Shown piece after piece: positions 1 to 3,898 of a stretch of DNA of 5,345 nucleotides. How positions within the stretch are numbered: position 1 is the first letter of the stretch; every line of letters begins with the position of its first letter. The DNA comes from a bacterium (lineage in GTDB: Bacteria > Vulcanimicrobiota > Xenobia > RGZZ01), in the NCBI GenBank assembly GCA_021782195.1, contig JAJXVI010000219.1, forward strand, positions 1 to 5,345. The letters are read 5' to 3'. Position numbers and translations under genes: made by a program. The notes below the pieces were generated by a model that was not told the DNA's origin, made no database searches, and saw only the letters and a list, made by a program, of their open reading frames with translations.

Positions 1-798
1 CTGCTTGAAGGCGCTACGCTTCAGGCCTACGGCGCCAAGACGATTCCGGAGGGCGGCTGGTTCGCAATGCCGCGTACCGCAGCGAACGGTGCCCTGGTTC
101 TGGGCGATGCCGCGGGCATGGTGAATGTCCCCAAGCTCAAGGGAATCCACTACGCGATCAAGGCGGGAATCCTCGCGGGAGAGACGGTATTCCAGGCCCT
201 TCTGGGAGAGGACACCACCGTGGCCACCCTTGGTCGTTTCCACGAGCGTGTCAAAGAGAGCTTCATCGGACGCGACCTGTATGCAACGCGCTACTTCAAG
301 GAGTACTTTCACGGTGGCTTCATTCCTGGCCTGGTCAAGTCCGGGATATCGTTCTTTACGGGCGGTTCGCTGCCGCCGGGTACCGGTCGGTTGCAGCCGG
401 ACTATCGTGGCATGGAGAGCATTGCCGACTACTATCGCGGACGGCCCGACGCACATCCCGAGAAACCGGCCTTCGACAAGAAGTTGACGTTCGACAAGCT
501 TGACGACATCTATTTCTCAGGAACTTCGCACGAAGAAGACCAACCGTCGCACCTGATTGTCAAGGACCTCGACCTGTGTGTAAATCGTTGTACAGAGGAG
601 TACGGGAACCCCTGTCAGCATTTCTGTCCTGCCAGTGTCTATAACATCGTGACCGACGAGGCCGATGGTCGTCGGAGCCTGTTGGTGAACGCTCCCAACT
701 GCGTGCACTGCAAGACGTGTGACATCAAGGATCCCTACCGCAACATCCGCTGGACCGTGCCCGAGGGAGGGGGCGGCCCGAACTACCGAGATCTGTAG
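1..798 (+). CDS. etfD: Electron transfer flavoprotein:ubiquinone oxidoreductase, C-terminal half (5' end outside window)
   Basis: This enzyme takes electrons from reduced ETF, produced by acyl-CoA and other dehydrogenases, and passes them through FAD and a [4Fe-4S] cluster to membrane quinone. The frame is open from base 1, and 265 residues are visible of a family length near 550, so the first ATG at 67 is internal. Seen directly: GAKTIPEGGW followed by the FAD-binding GDAAG (visible residues 35-39) and NVPKLKG; FFTGG; then the cluster ligands, Cys209 in FCPASVY and Cys234, Cys237, Cys240 in NCVHCKTC. The 25-residue gap between the first and second ligands matches the known mammalian enzyme as I remember it. 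It ends in the typical VPEGGGGPNY. All signatures in the visible part are intact and it looks functional. It converges on the flavoprotein gene at 866-2140. The symbol is used inconsistently across bacteria (etfD, etfQO). Confidence 0.97.
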   Translation: MLEGATLQAYGAKTIPEGGWFAMPRTAANGALVLGDAAGMVNVPKLKGIHYAIKAGILAGETVFQALLGEDTTVATLGRFHERVKESFIGRDLYATRYFKEYFHGGFIPGLVKSGISFFTGGSLPPGTGRLQPDYRGMESIADYYRGRPDAHPEKPAFDKKLTFDKLDDIYFSGTSHEEDQPSHLIVKDLDLCVNRCTEEYGNPCQHFCPASVYNIVTDEADGRRSLLVNAPNCVHCKTCDIKDPYRNIRWTVPEGGGGPNYRDL

Positions 799-837
799 CT
801 GTTCGTCGCATCCCCCCCGCGCCATAGTTCCGGACGG

Positions 838-856
838 GGGGCGCTGGGCACGCCCC
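838..856. terminator. GC-rich hairpin between convergent genes
   Basis: GGGGCG (838-843) and CGCCCC (851-856) form a perfect 6-bp stem around a 7-nt loop, 39 bases after the ETF-QO stop and 9 bases beyond the stop of the convergent minus-strand gene. A place between two facing genes is where a shared terminator is expected. There is no T-tract on either side, so an efficient intrinsic terminator is not certain; it could act only as a 3'-end stabiliser or be chance in G/C-rich DNA. Confidence 0.35.
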
Positions 857-865
857 GGCCCGTGC

Positions 866-2140
866 TCAGCGGTAGAAATCGGCGCTCCAGGCCGGAATCA
901 CGGGATGGTCCGGTTTCTCTCTACGCATTTGCGCATAGCGTTCAAAAAGCGACGGGAATGACAGGGCCAGTGACGAGACGCAGCCGTGACGAATCAACAC
1001 CTCGTCAAACGTGGCGGTCGCGCCGGATACAGTCTCGTTGTTTGCATCAGCCTGGAAAGTGGCGTGGAACCTGTGCGCGACTTCCCGCACTTGCGCAAGG
1101 CGTCCGACCCGGATGTGCAGGACACCCATCGAGAAAAGCCGCGATGCGAGGAACCTGCTCAAGATGTCGGTGTGCGGGTTCAACCAGTGTTCCGTGGGAC
1201 TGTTGAGCGTGACATGCGTATCGGGGCGGACCTGGGTGTGGAGCCAGGCGTCCACACCGGTCGGAACCTCCAGGGTCGGGTAGGCGTCGTTGAGCGTTTC
1301 CAGGGCGTTCTCGTCACTCGCCCCCTGTACCACGTGTTCGATGAACATCAAATTGTTCTGGAGCGCGCGCGTTTCTGGACCCAGGCACGCCTGGGCAGCC
1401 CGGTCGGCTCTGTATGCGGTGAGCGTGTGCGCCAGGACGTCGCAGAGCCCGCTCTGTCCGTTCCCCGACACGAGCACTTCGTGTGATGCACTTTGGAGCG
1501 TTTGGGGGGGACGGTCCGTCCAGTATCCGGGGATGTGAGCTCCCTCGAACCGTTTTTCCTGCCCCGGTCCGGTTGCGACGATGACCGTGTCGAACGCAAC
1601 CGGGGCATGATTGTTCCACCCTATCTCCCAAGGCGAGTCGGCGCGTCGTGCAAAGTGGTCGACGCGAACTCCCGTCACGAGTCGAATGCCCCGTGTGGCG
1701 GCCAGTACCCGGAACTGCGATAGAACCTGCTCCGCGACGGTACTTGCGGTTCCGGTCTGCCAGTCCAGGAAGGGAAGGCCCGCGCTGGGATTCATGGAAT
1801 TTTCGCGGGGCCATTCGTGAATGTGCGGATGCAGCCATCTGGATGTGCACGCACGCAGACCGAGGAAAGGCTCGGCATCCTGCTCGAGGACGGTGACCTG
1901 GCACCCACGCCTGGCGGCCGCCACCGCGGCTGTCAGGCCGGCGAAGCCTGCGCCGATGACGCAGACGCGCTGGTCGGGGCGGACTGTGTTGTCACGCGAG
2001 AGGGCAAAAATGAGATTCAGCGCGCGTACTTGCTGGAGGTATGCGCTGAGATTGCGCTCCAGGCAACCCAGGATGTACACTCCTGGCGAGCCGGGTACCG
2101 ACGCCAGACGAACTGCGTCGTCGAGTGGATTGATCAGCAC
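866..2140 (-). CDS. FAD/NAD(P)-binding oxidoreductase-like flavoprotein, family unassigned
   Basis: Predicted cytoplasmic flavoprotein of 424 aa; substrate unknown. Residues 20-47 form a conserved-looking stretch (PGVYILG, then QQVRALNLIFAL) ahead of a classic dinucleotide fold: VCVIGAGFAGL with GAGFAG at 63-68 and the ribose-binding acidic residue E86. A histidine-rich RWLHPHIHEWP lies at 101-111. VIVATGPG (187-193) is the ATG motif of FAD-dependent oxidoreductases, and SGNGQSGLCD (225-234) is a second GxGxxG motif expected to bind NAD(P)H. The C-terminal part (about 240-424) shows no motif I recognise except FDEVLIRHG near 378-386. The open frame runs back to 2287, but that extension lies over another gene in a different frame. 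I chose GTG at 2140 because GGGAG (2149-2153) sits 8 nt before it. A monooxygenase or disulfide-reductase-like enzyme is possible; no redox CxxC or CxxxxC pair was seen. It lies 43 nt after the 55-aa gene and is probably co-transcribed with it. Confidence 0.85.
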   Translation of the reverse strand: MLINPLDDAVRLASVPGSPGVYILGCLERNLSAYLQQVRALNLIFALSRDNTVRPDQRVCVIGAGFAGLTAAVAAARRGCQVTVLEQDAEPFLGLRACTSRWLHPHIHEWPRENSMNPSAGLPFLDWQTGTASTVAEQVLSQFRVLAATRGIRLVTGVRVDHFARRADSPWEIGWNNHAPVAFDTVIVATGPGQEKRFEGAHIPGYWTDRPPQTLQSASHEVLVSGNGQSGLCDVLAHTLTAYRADRAAQACLGPETRALQNNLMFIEHVVQGASDENALETLNDAYPTLEVPTGVDAWLHTQVRPDTHVTLNSPTEHWLNPHTDILSRFLASRLFSMGVLHIRVGRLAQVREVAHRFHATFQADANNETVSGATATFDEVLIRHGCVSSLALSFPSLFERYAQMRREKPDHPVIPAWSADFYR

Positions 2141-2148
2141 AGTTCTGG

Positions 2149-2153
2149 CTCCC
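2149..2153 (-). promoter_or_regulatory. Ribosome binding site that sets the GTG start of the flavoprotein
   Basis: GGGAG on the minus strand lies 8 nt before GTG 2140-2138. It supports the shorter 424-aa product over the 473-aa reading that begins at 2287. Confidence 0.6.
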
Positions 2154-2183
2154 TCGTGTCGATGGGGATGGGGTGTGCAAGAC

Positions 2184-2351
2184 TCATCTGCAGCACGGAC
2201 GCCCCGCCGCAAGCAGGCGAACGGCCAGTTCGTGGGGATCGCTGACGCGTGCGATGAGCCGGGCATAGGTCTTGCAGAACCATTCAAGAAATTCCTCGTC
2301 GCAGTCTTCTACGTGTGCGCCCGCGAAGGCTTTCAGGTCGGTTTCGTTCAT
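2184..2351 (-). CDS. Small acidic protein, 55 aa, upstream partner of the flavoprotein
   Basis: A short gene starting MNETDLKAFAG and ending LLAAGRPCCR. It has ATG at 2351, TGA at 2184-2186, and GGAG (2357-2360) 5 nt before the ATG, a well-placed ribosome binding site. Residues 1-49 are rich in Asp, Glu, Leu and Ala and look helical (DEEFLEWFCKTYARLIARV in the middle); the tail is short and basic with two adjacent cysteines, and four Cys occur in all. I do not recognise the family. The order small protein, 43-nt gap, flavoenzyme suggests one transcript and a joint role. Options are a peptide substrate of the flavoenzyme (helical leader with a Cys-containing tail), a regulatory or adaptor subunit, or a translated leader. 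The overlapping reading in the flavoprotein frame is Arg/Pro-rich and lacks a ribosome binding site, so I prefer this one. Confidence 0.6.
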   Translation of the reverse strand: MNETDLKAFAGAHVEDCDEEFLEWFCKTYARLIARVSDPHELAVRLLAAGRPCCR

Positions 2352-2356
2352 TTGTA

Positions 2357-2360
2357 CTCC
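2357..2360 (-). promoter_or_regulatory. Ribosome binding site of the 55-aa gene
   Basis: GGAG on the minus strand, 5 nt before the ATG at 2351. This is the main evidence that the 55-codon frame is translated. Confidence 0.6.
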
Positions 2361-2366
2361 AGGAAC

Positions 2367-2382
2367 GTCAATCTAGGGTCAA
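2367..2382 (-). promoter_or_regulatory. Direct TTGAC pair upstream of the small-ORF/flavoprotein operon
   Basis: On the minus strand, TTGAC occurs at 2382-2378 and again at 2371-2367, eleven bases apart (about one helical turn), 16-31 nt before the 55-aa start codon. Spacing of one turn in a promoter-proximal position fits a regulator-binding direct repeat. Either copy could instead be a -35 box, but no good -10 box follows at the right distance before the start codon. Two 5-bp copies can also arise by chance. Confidence 0.25.
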
Positions 2383-2520
2383 AGGGTGTAAAGGCGCATT
2401 TTTCACGGCAAAAGGCTCACACGTGCCTGAGATCTGCGTACGATGAGCGTCGCCTCACGCTGGGCTCCGCGCTTTCTCGGAGTTCGTTCGGGAAACAGGG
2501 CGTTGGTTGCGCCGGTAGTC

Positions 2521-2575
2521 TTGCATCGCTTCCGGGCGAGAGACGCGTCGTTGCATCATTTCGGGGCGAGAGACG
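2521..2575. repeat. Tandem imperfect repeat, 30-bp period, two copies
   Basis: TTGCATCGCTTCCGGGCGAG starts at 2521 and TTGCATCATTTCGGGGCGAG at 2551; the shared 25-bp unit continues AGACG, with three mismatches. TTGCA recurs once more at 2578. The period is a multiple of three; on the minus strand it would read VSRPEMMQRR then VSRPEAMQ. With two copies and a 5-bp remnant it is not a CRISPR array. It may be a tandem duplication in non-coding DNA, a regulator or REP-type element, or part of a small repeat protein. Confidence 0.7.
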
Positions 2576-2687
2576 AGTTGCAGTGTGACGCAGGTTGCGG
2601 AGTACCCTGGGATGGGCATGAAGGTTTTCGGTCTCGTTCTCGAGTTCCGAATTGAAGTGCGCCTTTCGTTGTTCAACCCGCTCAGTT

Positions 2688-3188
2688 TCACTGGCGTTGA
2701 TGAGGATGGGCCATCCCGTACTCGAGGTAGCTCCGAAGGTCCCATCGGGCCAGTCCGTGGGAAGCAGGATAGAGGAAGTTGGTGATCAGCCAGACCCCGT
2801 GTACCCGCTGCAACTTCAGGTGGAGTGCAAGTTGTGGGTGGCCCGGGAGGTGGAATGAGACGTAGATGGGAACCAGCGCACCGTCGCGGCTTCGGATTGC
2901 CTTGCCGGGGTGTACGGTTGCGGCATTCATCTGGCCGTTGATGAACGGGTCGAAGTCAAGATAGAAACCGTCAGAGGGCTGTCGGGGAAGTGCTCGCACG
3001 AGAAGACGGTACAGATGAGGCTCCAGACGAGAGCGTTGCGAGCGAGTGAACGCTTCAAGCCGGTTGGCGCTCTTCTGGTAGGAGACGTAGAATGCCCTCG
3101 CGACACTGTCTGGGGAAGCAAACGCCGGGGAGGAAAGCGTCAGGAGGCATATCACTGCGACGAGGGTGCAAAACCCGCGCTTGTGCAT
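2688..3188 (-). CDS. Secreted small protein with DUF3828-like domain
   Basis: A 166-aa protein with a clear Sec signal peptide: n-region MHKR, hydrophobic core at about 5-20, and cleavage expected after AFA (A24|S25). There is no lipobox Cys at the cleavage point, so it should be free in the periplasm or outside. The mature part begins with a helical region (VARAFYVSY, then LEPHLYRLLVRAL), followed by YLDFDPFINGQ (76-86) and a beta-rich end with a basic-aromatic strand and VWLITNFLYP (132-141). This order resembles the DUF3828 family, small NTF2-like exported proteins of unknown role; that match is from memory. No Shine-Dalgarno motif is visible before the ATG at 3188; the start is chosen because it gives the signal peptide. 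It starts 43 nt after the stop of the truncated phosphatase gene, so read-through from the strongly initiated phage transcript could express it. Confidence 0.75.
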   Translation of the reverse strand: MHKRGFCTLVAVICLLTLSSPAFASPDSVARAFYVSYQKSANRLEAFTRSQRSRLEPHLYRLLVRALPRQPSDGFYLDFDPFINGQMNAATVHPGKAIRSRDGALVPIYVSFHLPGHPQLALHLKLQRVHGVWLITNFLYPASHGLARWDLRSYLEYGMAHPHQRQ

Positions 3189-3231
3189 AGCGCGATGATT
3201 CGATCTGTGGGTTGCGAACCCCTGCCGGCTT

Positions 3232-3489
3232 TTATGGGCGAAGGTCGCGGGTGTACTGGATGGCGCCTGCGTCCGGTCCGGCGACGATCCTTGCGGTCTC
3301 AGCCGCGCGCTCGAGGTCCGAGGCGTAGATCGCCAGCCAACCCGTCCCGTCTAGCATCTCGGCCATGTCGTGAGCTTCGGCCACGCCGTGCTCGTCGAGC
3401 GGGACATTCGTCCACCCGCGGGTCTTGCCGGCGGCGTTGAGTGCGGTCTCACCGTGACGGATGAGGTACACACGAGGAGTATCTTGCAT
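3232..3489 (-). pseudogene. Histidine phosphatase (phosphoglycerate-mutase-like), C-terminally truncated
   Basis: Only 85 residues against roughly 170-200 for the superfamily. It begins MQDTPRVYLIRHGET: the RHG motif holds the phosphate-accepting His12, with Arg11 beside it. YASDLERAAETA (55-66) contains the second conserved Arg (R61). The frame ends TRDLRP then TAA (3232-3234), at the place where full-length relatives continue with a Trp-Gly segment. It therefore lacks the catalytic Glu and the second catalytic His and should be inactive as a phosphatase. None of the bases after the stop restores the family in the same frame. Proteins of this type occur beside phage structural genes, which fits the neighbour upstream. 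The intact 5' end and strong ribosome binding site point to a recent 3' loss. A short natural regulatory version is possible but less likely. Confidence 0.8.
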
Positions 3490-3493
3490 TCGT

Positions 3494-3500
3494 TCCTCCT
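3494..3500 (-). promoter_or_regulatory. Strong ribosome binding site of the truncated phosphatase gene
   Basis: AGGAGGA on the minus strand, 4 nt before the ATG at 3489, close to the ideal anti-16S match. The gene began as a well-translated one, and the defect is confined to its 3' end. It starts only 14 nt beyond the terminator hairpin. Confidence 0.8.
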
Positions 3501-3504
3501 CGCG

Positions 3505-3540
3505 GAGAAATTGAAGAGCCCCGCTGTTACACGGGGCTCT
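3505..3540 (-). terminator. Rho-independent-type terminator after the 110-aa gene
   Basis: AGAGCCCCG (3515-3523) pairs perfectly with CGGGGCTCT (3532-3540): a 9-bp stem with an 8-nt loop. Reading on the minus strand, the hairpin begins 25 nt after the stop of the 110-aa gene and is followed by TCAATTTCTC, a modest T-rich tail. On the plus strand no T-run follows, so it works for leftward transcription. It separates the head-protein/110-aa pair from the phosphatase remnant. Confidence 0.75.
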
Positions 3541-3565
3541 CTCGTACCAAGATCTAGTGCTATAG

Positions 3566-3898
3566 CTAGAGTCGCATTGAATCCTGTTCTTCGCGTGGGA
3601 TCATATACCCTGGAGGCAAGTTCCCACTCAAGGCCCGTGCATAACCCTCGTCACCGGGGCTCAACTGGACCTCGTAATTGTATGAGAAGCCGTCACTGCT
3701 CTCAGACTTGAAGTCACCGACCATTACTCCGCGAGCAAACAACTCCGCAAGGTGACTCTGCAGGAGCGGGTCGTCAGTGTCGAACGTGACTCGGTCTCGG
3801 CTCACGTGGATGATGCCAACGAAGTCTTCGTGGTATCTGTGTGAGGCGTACTTGCGTAACTTCACCACGTGTAAATCAGCGATCGTGAATGTCGACAT
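3566..3898 (-). CDS. Hypothetical phage-region protein, 110 aa, overlapping the head/metallopeptidase gene
   Basis: It starts MSTFTIADLHVVKLRKYASH and ends with TAG at 3566. Alternating hydrophobic residues at 25-40 suggest beta strands, followed by a helix (PLLQSHLAELFARGVMVG, about 44-61) and an acidic stretch. The segment PGDEGYARALSGNLPPGYMI (81-100) looks like a conserved terminal motif of small proteins near phage head genes; that is an impression, not a match. There is no signal peptide or membrane segment, so it is cytoplasmic. Its start lies inside the last codons of the upstream gene (23-nt overlap, different frame). GGAG is only 1 nt from the ATG, too close to be a good ribosome binding site, so translation probably depends on coupling to the upstream gene. 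Position and coupling fit a partner, perhaps an immunity protein, of the upstream metallopeptidase domain; an ordinary phage accessory role is equally possible. Confidence 0.75.
   Translation of the reverse strand: MSTFTIADLHVVKLRKYASHRYHEDFVGIIHVSRDRVTFDTDDPLLQSHLAELFARGVMVGDFKSESSDGFSYNYEVQLSPGDEGYARALSGNLPPGYMIPREEQDSMRL

Larger units (their letters stand above)
2352..2687. other. Intergenic region of 336 bp without a convincing gene
   Basis: It lies between the stop of the DUF3828-like gene and the start of the 55-aa gene. It should contain the promoter of the small-ORF/flavoprotein operon, but I see no clean -35/-10 pair. It holds the TTGAC pair, a weak hairpin CTCCG/CGGAG (2465-2469, 2478-2482) and the 30-bp tandem duplication. 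A minus-strand open frame of 96 codons (2455-2745) spans much of it, but it overlaps the end of the upstream gene and has no visible ribosome binding site. I see no tRNA, IS end or integrase gene. Confidence 0.6.

Noticed and set aside
67..798. ETF-QO starting at ATG 67
   Set aside because: Conserved ETF-QO sequence (GAKTIPEGGW) is in frame before this ATG back to base 1, so the gene begins outside the window.
2141..2287. N-terminal extension of the flavoprotein back to ATG 2287 (473-aa reading)
   Set aside because: The extension is Arg/Pro-rich, has no ribosome binding site, and lies over the better-supported 55-aa gene in another frame. GTG 2140 has GGGAG at 8 nt.
2521..2582. Possible CRISPR array
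   Set aside because: Only two units and no spacers between them; the copies are contiguous tandem repeats.
1821..2588. 255-codon plus-strand frame
   Set aside because: Antisense to the flavoprotein and the 55-aa gene, rich in Arg, Ser and Pro with no domain; a shadow of high-GC coding DNA.
2455..2745. 96-codon minus-strand frame across the intergenic region
   Set aside because: Overlaps the end of the DUF3828-like gene by 58 bases, has no ribosome binding site, and has Arg/Ser/Pro-rich composition typical of chance frames. Kept only as a finding because of its in-phase repeat.
3209..3221. GGGTT-GCG-AACCC hairpin, which on the minus strand resembles a tRNA T-arm or phage att core
   Set aside because: The 7-base loop TTCGCAA lacks the conserved A58, no acceptor or anticodon arm is found nearby, and no T-tract follows for a terminator.
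2910..3440. 176-codon plus-strand frame
   Set aside because: Antisense to the secreted protein and the phosphatase remnant, with an Arg-rich end; no recognisable motif.
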